Origin: Bacillus sp. 165
GTDB taxonomy: Bacteria; Bacillota; Bacilli; Bacillales; Bacillaceae_G
NCBI RefSeq assembly: GCF_017742235.1
Contig: NZ_JAGHKQ010000001.1
Coordinates: 558,001-622,000, forward strand
Length of the DNA: 64,000 nt
Direction: 5' to 3'
Under the pieces are notes generated by a model. The model ran no database searches, was not told the origin of the DNA, and saw only the letters and a program-made list of their open reading frames with translations. Made by a program: the position numbers and the translations under genes. Within the stretch, counting starts at the first letter, position 1. Every line of letters begins with the position of its first letter. Of the stretch, positions 39,014 to 46,263 are shown one piece after another.

Positions 39014-39169
39014 ATGGCACTAGACGTATTATGCGAGGTAAACAATTGCAAGTTTTGGGCACAGGGAAATAAATGTTCCGCAGACCAAATTTACGTGGTC
39101 AGCCACAAGGGCAAGCAAGCATCTGAAAGCGAAGAAACGGACTGTAAAACATTTGAAGCAGAAATATAA
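39014..39169 (+). CDS. DUF1540 small cysteine-containing protein
   Basis: 51-aa protein with four cysteines in the DUF1540 pattern: CEVNNC (residues 7-12), NKCSAD (about 20) and DCKTF (about 43). The pattern suggests binding of a metal ion. The function is unknown; relatives are often sporulation-associated. GAGGAGGTG lies 8 nt before the ATG, and a terminator follows. Monocistronic between the MATE gene and amt. Confidence 0.85.
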   Translation: MALDVLCEVNNCKFWAQGNKCSADQIYVVSHKGKQASESEETDCKTFEAEI

Positions 39170-39177
39170 GAATAATG

Positions 39178-39208
39178 AAAAGGACAGCGTGGACGGCTGT
39201 CTTTTTTC
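39178..39208 (+). terminator. Terminator of the DUF1540 gene
   Basis: AAAGGACAGC paired with GCTGTCTTT, followed by a T-run. Confidence 0.85.
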
Positions 39209-39220
39209 ATTACTATTATC

Positions 39221-39239
39221 GATAATAATTATCATTATT
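39221..39239. promoter_or_regulatory. Fur-box-like dyad
   Basis: GATAATAATTATCATTATT agrees with the 19-bp Fur box (GATAATGATAATCATTATC) at 16 positions. No iron gene follows within reach, so its role is uncertain; chance in AT-rich DNA is possible. Confidence 0.35.
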
Positions 39240-39465
39240 ATTCATATATCCCATGAAAATTTCTCCAAAGCATAAACTTCATTCCTTTTCACCTCGTTTA
39301 TTTTTATACAAATAAATACAAAATCGATCCATGTAAGAACAAATAATACTTGTTAACGCTTACAATAAAAATAGGCTTTTTTTATATATAAATTTGTTTA
39401 TTTTTTCTGAAAATTCTATTGATAATTGAATATAAATTGAATATGATATTAAATATAACAACTCA

Positions 39466-39482
39466 TGTAACATAATCTAACA
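39466..39482 (+). promoter_or_regulatory. TnrA/GlnR-type operator of amt-glnK
   Basis: TGTAACATAATCTAACA matches the consensus TGTNANAWWWTNTNACA at every fixed position, 68-84 nt before the amt start. It implies control by nitrogen status. Confidence 0.85.
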
Positions 39483-39549
39483 TTAGGCGCCGGTGTTAGG
39501 AAAACGGAAAAGTTAAGTTTAGTAGAAAACGAGAATGGAGGAATTATAT

Positions 39550-40782
39550 ATGGAAGGAATCAACATTGGAGATACGGTCTTTATTTTCTTAGCAACTGTT
39601 ATGGTGATGCTGATGACCCCTGGTTTGGCTTTATTTTACGGCGGAATGGTAAAAAGCAAAAATGTGTTAAGCACCACTATGCATAGTTATGGAGCTATGG
39701 CAATTGTATCTATTCAATGGATTTTAATTGGATATTCATTAGCGTTCGGCCCCGATTGGAACGGACTGATCGGCGGATTAGATTGGATTGGTCTGAAAGA
39801 TGTAACATTTACTCCAAACGCAGACTACAGCACCGCTCTTCCCCATAATTTATTTATGATGTTTCAATTAATGTTCGCGGTTTTAACACCAGCCCTAATT
39901 TCTGGTGCATTTGCAGAGAGAATGAGATTTTCAGCATTTCTTCTCTTCATAGTATTATGGACAACATTTGTATATGATCCAGTAGCACATTGGGTTTGGG
40001 GTGTTGGCGGCTGGCTTCGTGAACTTGGAGCGCTCGATTTTGCAGGCGGCAACGTTGTTCACATTACCTCAGGTGTATCAGGACTCGTACTTGCAATCAT
40101 GCTCGGAAAAAGAAAAGATGTTCACTCCTCCGCTCCTCATCATCTCCCATTTACCGTCCTAGGAGCAGGTCTACTTTGGTTTGGCTGGTTTGGATTTAAT
40201 GTCGGAAGTGCTCTTACCCTCAATGACGTTGCATTGACAGCCTTTATCAATACAAATACAGCAGCAGCCATGGCAGCAATCTCTTGGGTTGTATGCGAAT
40301 GGATTATCAACAAAAAACCAACTGTTCTCGGTGCCGTAAGCGGAGCCATTTCCGGTTTAGTCGCCATTACTCCTGCTTGTGGATTTGTCACTCCTCTATC
40401 CTCTCTTGTGATTGGGTTGATTGGCGGAGCCATCTGCTTCTTGTCCGTCTTTTATTTAAAGAAAAAACTCGGCTACGATGATGCACTAGATGCTTTTGGA
40501 TGCCACGGTATCGGCGGAACATGGGGCGGAATCGCTACAGGGCTATTCGCTACAACATCTGTAAACAGCGGAGGAGCAGACGGCTTATTTTACGGAGGTG
40601 CTGCATTACTCGGAAAGCAATGCATTGCAATTCTTGCCACCTATGCTTTCGCAGCACTTGGAACATTTTTAATTGTGAAAGTCATCGGATTATTTACTCA
40701 AGTACGTGCAAATGAAGAGGAAGAAGCAATTGGACTTGATATTACAATGCACGGCGAAAAAGCATATCATGAGAGTGTATAG
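39550..40782 (+). CDS. amt: Ammonium transporter Amt (NrgA)
   Basis: 410-aa channel for NH4+/NH3 with eleven predicted helices. Family motifs are present: FYGGMVKSKNVLST (about 25-38), DPVAHWVWGVGGWL with the channel His (about 143-156), DFAGGNVVHITSGVSGL (about 163-179) and DALDAFGCHGIGGTWGGIATG (about 310-330). The start ATG 39550 lies 8 nt after GGAGG; the upstream in-frame ATG (39535) overlaps that site. It is an operon with glnK 15 nt downstream, as in nrgAB of B. subtilis, under the nitrogen-type box. Confidence 0.96.
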   Translation: MEGINIGDTVFIFLATVMVMLMTPGLALFYGGMVKSKNVLSTTMHSYGAMAIVSIQWILIGYSLAFGPDWNGLIGGLDWIGLKDVTFTPNADYSTALPHNLFMMFQLMFAVLTPALISGAFAERMRFSAFLLFIVLWTTFVYDPVAHWVWGVGGWLRELGALDFAGGNVVHITSGVSGLVLAIMLGKRKDVHSSAPHHLPFTVLGAGLLWFGWFGFNVGSALTLNDVALTAFINTNTAAAMAAISWVVCEWIINKKPTVLGAVSGAISGLVAITPACGFVTPLSSLVIGLIGGAICFLSVFYLKKKLGYDDALDAFGCHGIGGTWGGIATGLFATTSVNSGGADGLFYGGAALLGKQCIAILATYAFAALGTFLIVKVIGLFTQVRANEEEEAIGLDITMHGEKAYHESV

Positions 40783-40797
40783 GAAGAGGGTGAGTGT

Positions 40798-41163
40798 ATG
40801 AGCGACAAATTGACAAAAATTGAAATCATTACACGTCCAGAAAGATTTGAAAATCTAAAAGAGGAGCTCGCCAAAATCGGAGTGAGCGGCATTACAGTTT
40901 CCAATGTTCTTGGCTGCGGGTTTCAAAAAGGATTTACCGAAGTCTATCGAGGTATGAAACGAAAAATCAATATGCACGAACGTATCAAGGTAGAAATTGT
41001 AGTTTGCAAAGTACCGGTCCAATCAGTTATTGATACAGCAAGAAAAGTATTAAACACCGGAAAACCAGGTGACGGAAAAATTTTCATATACGAAATTACG
41101 AATGCAATAAAAATTCGTACAGGCGAAGAAGGCTGCGACGCCTTACAAAATGATACGCCATAA
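40798..41163 (+). CDS. glnK: PII-like nitrogen regulatory protein GlnK (NrgB)
   Basis: 121-aa PII-family trimeric signal protein that plugs the Amt pore and senses ATP/ADP and 2-oxoglutarate. The T-loop region is GFQKGFTEVYRGMKRKI (about residues 39-55). The Tyr corresponding to the E. coli uridylylation site (Tyr51) is absent, as in B. subtilis GlnK, so it is probably not uridylylated. The B loop reads TGKPGDGKIFIYEI (about 81-94). Coupled to amt and ended by a strong terminator. Confidence 0.95.
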   Translation: MSDKLTKIEIITRPERFENLKEELAKIGVSGITVSNVLGCGFQKGFTEVYRGMKRKINMHERIKVEIVVCKVPVQSVIDTARKVLNTGKPGDGKIFIYEITNAIKIRTGEEGCDALQNDTP

Positions 41164-41195
41164 AAACTGTGGAATCCCTCTCCACAGTTTTTTTA
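41164..41195 (+). terminator. Terminator of amt-glnK
   Basis: AAACTGTGGA / TCCACAGTTT followed by seven T. Confidence 0.9.
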
Positions 41196-41338
41196 TAGAA
41201 AGAAAATATACACATCCACCTATCCTTTTTACAAATTTCGAATATTACCACAACTGACAAATATGATATAGGTAACTCCTAGTCTTTCACACATCCGATA
41301 ATTTCTTATATATTTCATCTAAAAAAGTTATACAAAAA

Positions 41339-41368
41339 TTGAAAATCCACTATAAATAAACATATAAT
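41339..41368 (+). promoter_or_regulatory. Probable promoter of the plus-strand carotenoid operon
   Basis: TTGAAA and TATAAT spaced by 18 nt, 20 nt before the first gene of the operon. The 21-nt element shared with 2541-2561 overlaps its upstream edge (41320-41340). Confidence 0.5.
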
Positions 41369-41387
41369 ACAAATAGGTGATACTTTT

Positions 41388-42146
41388 ATGAATTGGGAAA
41401 ACTATGTATTTCGTTTCTTTTTAATTTGGTACGCGTGTGGTGTTATTTTATTGAGCCTTAATATTCTCCCACCATGGCTAGAGTGGGCAAATGCTGTATT
41501 TTTAATCCTCTCCGGCACACTGGGAGCAATATATTGGTGCAAATCCTATGGGGTATTACAAGGAGGGATTGTTTCAGCAATCATTTTTCTTGCTTCCATG
41601 ATCGCTGAGTATACAGGGACTACATATGGATGGATTTTCGGAAAATACTTTTATCAATCTGATTTCGGTCCACAGATTCTAGGAATACCTATCACCATTG
41701 GCTTTGCTTGGCTAATCGTTATTAGCACCTCTCATGCTTTGATAAAACGTATGATGCAAAATAGAAGTAGCATTATATATATTTTTTTGGGAGGAGTTAT
41801 TGCAGTGGGGATGGATTTAATTATCGATCCGGTAGCATTTGTGGCTAAACAATATTGGATATGGGAAAAAACAGGCCCTTACTATAATATCCCCATACAA
41901 AACTTTTTGGGGTGGTTTTTCGTTGCCGCCTTTCTTCATCTATTCATTTATTTCTACTTACAAAAGTACTGGCATCAAGAAGATTCTGCTTGGCATACAA
42001 AAATGATTGTTCTTTATATTCTTGTTATCTTTATGTTTATTCTGCTAGCTTTCATTGCTAAACTGTATCTAGCCGTTTGTATTACATCTCTTTACAACTT
42101 ACCGATACTGATCTATTACTTTCGGCAAAGGAGAGTGAACAGATGA
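41388..42146 (+). CDS. CruF-like carotenoid hydratase (DUF422 membrane protein)
   Basis: 252-aa protein with about seven hydrophobic segments. It shows the CruF/DUF422 pattern: GMDLIIDPVAF (about residues 141-151), then YWIWEKTGPYYNIPIQNFLGWF (about 157-178), with the conserved Asp-Pro, Trp-x-Trp, Gly-x-Tyr-Tyr and Asn-x-x-Gly-Trp elements. Known CruF members add water across the 1,2 double bond of an acyclic carotenoid end, giving a 1-hydroxy group that can be glycosylated. I infer this role here. It is the first gene of a four-gene operon and its stop overlaps the next start (ATGA). Confidence 0.78.
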   Translation: MNWENYVFRFFLIWYACGVILLSLNILPPWLEWANAVFLILSGTLGAIYWCKSYGVLQGGIVSAIIFLASMIAEYTGTTYGWIFGKYFYQSDFGPQILGIPITIGFAWLIVISTSHALIKRMMQNRSSIIYIFLGGVIAVGMDLIIDPVAFVAKQYWIWEKTGPYYNIPIQNFLGWFFVAAFLHLFIYFYLQKYWHQEDSAWHTKMIVLYILVIFMFILLAFIAKLYLAVCITSLYNLPILIYYFRQRRVNR

Positions 42147-42826
42147 TTCCAGCACAAAAAATACGGTGGCTTCAATTTGGCTTTCACCAATATAACACTT
42201 TTTTACTAAAGCACAGATTTCATCGTATTTTAGTTTTAAAACATTCACTTGAGCGCCCCCCCTCACCAGCATTATTTATAATGAATCACAGTTCATGGTG
42301 GGACGGAATTATCAGTATTCATTTAAACCGTTATGTATTTGATAACTCCGGCTGCTTTATGATGCATGAAAGCGGTATGAAACGCTTTCCTTTTTTCCGA
42401 TATTTAGGTGCTTTTACAATTAACCGAAGCAACCCAAAAGACATTATACACTCCTTACACTATGCTTGTGAACGCCTCCAGCAAAAAGAAAGTATATGGC
42501 TGTTTCCACAAGGGGATGAAAAACATTTAGAAATTCGTCCGCTCAGCTTTTTACCAGGATTCGTTTATATAATCGAAAACAACTTGGACATTCCTATTGT
42601 TCCGGTTTCTTACTACTATTCATTCGGTCATCATCAAAAGCCTGATCTATACATTGCTTTTGGCGAACCTTTGTTTTATAACCAGCTTGCAGGTACTACA
42701 CGTAGGGACAAGACTAAGTATACTGAAGAGCTTTTTACAAATCAGTTAAATTCCTTAAAGACACTAGTTGTGACGGAACAGCTAAATGCCTTTGTTCCAC
42801 TTAAAGAATGGAGGTGGAATACATGA
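42143..42826 (+). CDS. PlsC-like acyltransferase of the carotenoid cluster
   Basis: 227-aa membrane-associated acyltransferase of the 1-acylglycerol-phosphate type. The catalytic HX4D motif is NHSSWWDG (about residues 45-52), and a later block IWLFPQGDEKH (about 118-128) corresponds to the acceptor-binding motif. In the setting of a glycosyltransferase and carotenoid enzymes, the best inference is transfer of a fatty acyl chain to the sugar of a glycosyl carotenoid, as CrtO does in staphyloxanthin synthesis. The start ATG 42143 overlaps the previous stop and has GGAGAG upstream. Its stop again overlaps the next start (ATGA). Confidence 0.78.
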   Translation: MIPAQKIRWLQFGFHQYNTFLLKHRFHRILVLKHSLERPPSPALFIMNHSSWWDGIISIHLNRYVFDNSGCFMMHESGMKRFPFFRYLGAFTINRSNPKDIIHSLHYACERLQQKESIWLFPQGDEKHLEIRPLSFLPGFVYIIENNLDIPIVPVSYYYSFGHHQKPDLYIAFGEPLFYNQLAGTTRRDKTKYTEELFTNQLNSLKTLVVTEQLNAFVPLKEWRWNT

Positions 42827-43935
42827 TTATGATACTAACTACCCTTTCAGCTACATCGCTTTTATTTTTGCTTTGGACAATCTTGAACTCTATGTTTCTT
42901 CCTAAATTTACGAATGTCGAGCATCGTAAGTGTTGTACTCCATTTACCTCTATTCTTGTTCCTATGCGAAACGAAGAACGGAATGTCTCTGCATTTATTA
43001 CGAATATTCAAAAGCTCAGTTACCCTAACTTTGAATGTATTATTCTTGATGACCAGTCAACAGACAATACTTTTTCCTTACTAACCCAAGCTATTGGCAG
43101 TGACAACCGTTTCCGGATAATCAAAGGTAACATCCTGCCAAAAGGCTGGGTTGGTAAAGTACATGCCTGTCATCAATTAAGTCAACAAGCAGCTGGAGAC
43201 TACTTTTTATTTTTAGACGCCGATGTTCAGATACAAGAAGATACGGTAGAAACCGCTCTTGCTTTGTTACAAAAACGAGGAGCAAAACTGCTAACCGGAT
43301 TCCCCCATTTTCCAGTTACACCTTGGCTCGCAAAACTTCTTGTTCCTATGCAGCATTTTATAGTATATTTTCACCTTCCTATTATGCTTGCAAACTATAC
43401 ATCGCGTATACATACGACTGCAGCTCACGGAGCATTTATGCTTTTTGAAAGAAATGCCTATTTTTCAATCGAAGGACATAAGTCTGTTAAATCCTCTCTA
43501 GTAGAAGATGTTCATATTGCCCGTAAGATGAAAGCTAACGGACATCATGTTATTTTAGCTAACATTACTTCCCATGTTTCATGTTATATGTACGAAACTA
43601 ATAAAGAAGTATGGAGTGGCTTCACAAAAAACATTTTTATTGGATTAGGCCGATCTGTGCCCCTTGTAATAGGATTAACGGCATTTTACCTTATTTTTTA
43701 TGTTTGGCCGTTCATACTTATTGTCTTAGATTTTCACTATGGTATGACAGGATTGCTGCCTATTTTACTCTTATGGTTGCAGCGCTTATATATCGATTGG
43801 TGTACAAAACAGCAAAAATGGTTGTTTGTAACACTTCCTCTTTCTATTTTATCACTCATTGTTATAATGATTCATTCTATGAAACTTGCTTTGCAAAAGA
43901 AAAACTATCATTGGAAAGGACGGACTTACTTATGA
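42823..43935 (+). CDS. GT2 glycosyltransferase (CrtQ-like)
   Basis: 370-aa membrane glycosyltransferase of family 2. An N-terminal membrane anchor (about residues 2-22) is followed by a GT-A domain: ILVPMRNEERN (about 44-54), CIILDDQSTDN (about 73-83), the DxD metal site FLDADVQI (about 131-138) and EDVHIARKMKANG (about 227-239). Three C-terminal helices follow. It resembles CrtQ of staphyloxanthin synthesis and would put a hexose on the hydroxylated or carboxylated carotenoid end. The start ATG 42823 lies 6 nt after GGAGGTGG. It is coupled by ATGA overlaps on both sides. Confidence 0.82.
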   Translation: MIMILTTLSATSLLFLLWTILNSMFLPKFTNVEHRKCCTPFTSILVPMRNEERNVSAFITNIQKLSYPNFECIILDDQSTDNTFSLLTQAIGSDNRFRIIKGNILPKGWVGKVHACHQLSQQAAGDYFLFLDADVQIQEDTVETALALLQKRGAKLLTGFPHFPVTPWLAKLLVPMQHFIVYFHLPIMLANYTSRIHTTAAHGAFMLFERNAYFSIEGHKSVKSSLVEDVHIARKMKANGHHVILANITSHVSCYMYETNKEVWSGFTKNIFIGLGRSVPLVIGLTAFYLIFYVWPFILIVLDFHYGMTGLLPILLLWLQRLYIDWCTKQQKWLFVTLPLSILSLIVIMIHSMKLALQKKNYHWKGRTYL

Positions 43936-45413
43936 AGGAAGTAGTTGTAATCGGAGGTGGCCTAGGAGGATTGGCCGCTGCTATCACATTACAGTATAAC
44001 GGGTTTTCAGTAAGTGTATTTGAAAAAAATGAACATTTCGGCGGAAAACTTATGCCTATCCAATTAAATGATTATTATTTCGATTTTGGTCCTAACACAA
44101 TTACGATGCCGCATGTGTTTCAGCATGTTATTGAACAAACCGGCGAGAAAGCTGATGACTATTTTCAGCTTATAAAGCTTGCTTCGCATACGAGAAATTT
44201 CTTTCCTGATGGTACTTCGTTTGACTTCTCAACTTCTCAGCAAATTATGAAAGCACAATTGAAAATGATTGATACGAAAGGACTGCACAATTACCCTTCC
44301 TTTTTAGCAGAGATTGAGCGATTATACCATTTATCAGCACGCTATTTTCTGCCCCGTATGTTTACATCATGGAAGGATTATCTTTCTCCTTCTTTAGGAG
44401 CAGCATTTCTTCGAGTACGTCCACTTGAAACATTGGATCACTTTTTTCAACGTTACTTTCAGCATAAACATATTCTTCAAGCATTTAATCGATATGCTAC
44501 TTACATCGGCTCATCTCCTTATCAAACACCGGCAACCTTTGCGATGATTGCGTATTTAGAGCTGATACACGGAGTATATTATGTAAAAGGAGGCAACTCT
44601 AATATTGCAAAAAGCTTTGTTCGCTTAGCGAGGAAATTAGGGGTCAAACTCTACCCGAGTACGCAAGTAACGAAACTTGAGGTTAAGGACAGAAAGATTA
44701 ACAAGATTATTTTAAATTCAGGAGAAACAGTCAATGCAGACTTTATTATAATGAATGCTGATTTACTGAAGGCTTATCCTCATTTAGTACTTGAAAAAGA
44801 ACGACCCCATTTTACAAATCAAAAAATAGAAGGATATGAACCTTCTATCTCTGCATTTGTGATATTAGCAGGATTAAAAAAACGACACCAAGGCTTACTT
44901 CATCATAATGTTTTCTTTTCAAATAATTATGAGCAGGAGTTCCGTGATTTATTTACAAATAAATGTTATTCAACGGACCCTACCATTTATATTTGTAATT
45001 CTTCTTACACAGACCCTACTGTAGCTCCAAGCGGGGATAATCTCTTTATTCTCGTGAATGCTCCTTCTACCAAAAATGCTGAGGCACATGATGGACTGGA
45101 AGACTATAAAGAGCTTGTATATAAGAAACTAGAGACATATGGAATATCTATCAATCCCCATCTTGCAGTAGAAAAGGTTATTTCTCCACTTGATATTGAA
45201 GAGAAGTTCGGAGCATTCAAAGGTGCTTTATATGGTATTTCTGCAAACCATCGGATGAACGCCTTCTTACGTCCTTCTAATATAGCAAAAGATATCCACA
45301 ATTTATATTTTGCAGGAGGAACGACCCACCCTGGAGGAGGCTCTCCTATGGTAACTATAAGTGGATTAAATGTAGCAAATCATATAATAAAAACAAAGAA
45401 GGAAACTAAATAA
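43932..45413 (+). CDS. CrtN-family oxidase, CrtP-like (CrtNb)
   Basis: 493-aa FAD-dependent oxidoreductase of the CrtI/CrtN family. Dinucleotide motif VVVIGGGLGGLAAAI (about residues 4-18). The segment FFPDGTSFD near residue 95, and the C-terminal FAGGTTHPGGGSPMVTISGLNVA (about 460-482), match CrtP (diaponeurosporene oxidase) more closely than CrtN. I infer oxidation of a terminal methyl group to an aldehyde or acid. The start ATG 43932 overlaps the previous stop (ATGA); a longer frame running back into the glycosyltransferase gene is a shadow. The 3' end overlaps crtM on the opposite strand by 8 nt. Confidence 0.85.
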   Translation: MKEVVVIGGGLGGLAAAITLQYNGFSVSVFEKNEHFGGKLMPIQLNDYYFDFGPNTITMPHVFQHVIEQTGEKADDYFQLIKLASHTRNFFPDGTSFDFSTSQQIMKAQLKMIDTKGLHNYPSFLAEIERLYHLSARYFLPRMFTSWKDYLSPSLGAAFLRVRPLETLDHFFQRYFQHKHILQAFNRYATYIGSSPYQTPATFAMIAYLELIHGVYYVKGGNSNIAKSFVRLARKLGVKLYPSTQVTKLEVKDRKINKIILNSGETVNADFIIMNADLLKAYPHLVLEKERPHFTNQKIEGYEPSISAFVILAGLKKRHQGLLHHNVFFSNNYEQEFRDLFTNKCYSTDPTIYICNSSYTDPTVAPSGDNLFILVNAPSTKNAEAHDGLEDYKELVYKKLETYGISINPHLAVEKVISPLDIEEKFGAFKGALYGISANHRMNAFLRPSNIAKDIHNLYFAGGTTHPGGGSPMVTISGLNVANHIIKTKKETK

Positions 45414-45429
45414 CTTCCTTCTTTGTTTT
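45390..45429. terminator. Shared convergent terminator of the two carotenoid operons
   Basis: A 15-bp stem (AAAACAAAGAAGGAA and complement) with a 10-nt loop. The stop codons of both convergent genes (45411-45413 plus, 45406-45408 minus) fall within the loop. A and T runs serve both directions. Confidence 0.85.
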
Positions 45430-46263
45430 ATTCAACATAGATAAGATAGCTTGCTTTTGCTCATCAGGCACAAAATACTTCCTACCAAACACACGATACT
45501 GATTTCTACGAATTTCATCCAAAATGGCCCGATATAAACGAGCTGCCCCTTCTACCGGAATTCGGGAGGTTAGAGGATATAAATGTATAGTTTTAAATGC
45601 TTCATTATATAAATTCTCTGCTTCCTTAGCAAGATGCTCCCAAAGGGATAGAAATGAATCGTTTACAGTTCCTGTACATAAGTGTTCCACAGTGTAGCCG
45701 TATGCTTTCATTAACTGTGCAGGTAGGTAGGTACGGCCGCGCTCTAGATCTTCGCCTATATCACGTAAAATATTCGTAATTTGCATAGCTAGCCCAAGAG
45801 AAATGGCTCCTTGTTTTAAATGTTCTACCTTTGCCGGAGCTAAAATCGGCAATAAAATTAACCCTACTGTACTTGCCACATGGTAGCTGTAATGCAACAA
45901 CTCTTCATAGGTACTATACGTATACTTAACTACATCCATTCTTTGCCCTTCTATCAGCTCATAAAATGGCTTGGTCTCCAATTCAAACTTTGAAAATACA
46001 TCTTGTAGTGCAATCCACAAAAAGTCTTCTCTATCCGCTTTTCCTTCTAAGAAGGCTACAAACTCACGGTGAAATTGTTCCAGCTCTTCAATCACATTGT
46101 CTCCTTCGTCCACAATATCATCTACTCGTCTACAAAACGCATACACAGCCCATACAGCATTTCGCTTCTCCCTCGGAAGAAGTGAAAATGCTTGATAAAA
46201 AGTTTGAGAATTCTTCTTAATTATGTCTTCACACTTATAGTACGCTTTTTCTAAAGAAATCAA
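45406..46263 (-). CDS. crtM: Dehydrosqualene/phytoene synthase-like CrtM
   Basis: 285-aa head-to-head prenyl synthase. Both Asp-rich motifs are intact: RRVDDIVDEGD (about residues 44-54) and NILRDIGEDLERGRTYLP (about 163-180). SQTFYQAFSLLP near residue 19 is the usual N-terminal motif. It would condense two farnesyl diphosphates to 4,4'-diapophytoene (dehydrosqualene), the C30 precursor. It lies between asnO and the MATE gene, the site of yisP in B. subtilis. It is the last gene of crtN-like, crtN, crtM and overlaps crtN by 4 nt. Confidence 0.88.
   Translation of the reverse strand: MISLEKAYYKCEDIIKKNSQTFYQAFSLLPREKRNAVWAVYAFCRRVDDIVDEGDNVIEELEQFHREFVAFLEGKADREDFLWIALQDVFSKFELETKPFYELIEGQRMDVVKYTYSTYEELLHYSYHVASTVGLILLPILAPAKVEHLKQGAISLGLAMQITNILRDIGEDLERGRTYLPAQLMKAYGYTVEHLCTGTVNDSFLSLWEHLAKEAENLYNEAFKTIHLYPLTSRIPVEGAARLYRAILDEIRRNQYRVFGRKYFVPDEQKQAILSMLNKTKKEVI

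Larger units (their letters stand above)
39170..39549. other. Spacer DUF1540/amt
   Basis: 380 nt without a gene. It contains the DUF1540 terminator, a Fur-box-like dyad at 39221-39239, and the TnrA/GlnR-type box at 39466-39482 that serves amt-glnK. Confidence 0.5.

Noticed and set aside
43611..43931. N-terminal extension of the CrtP-like protein
   Set aside because: It overlaps the glycosyltransferase gene in another frame. The FAD motif begins at 43932, where an ATGA overlap provides the start.
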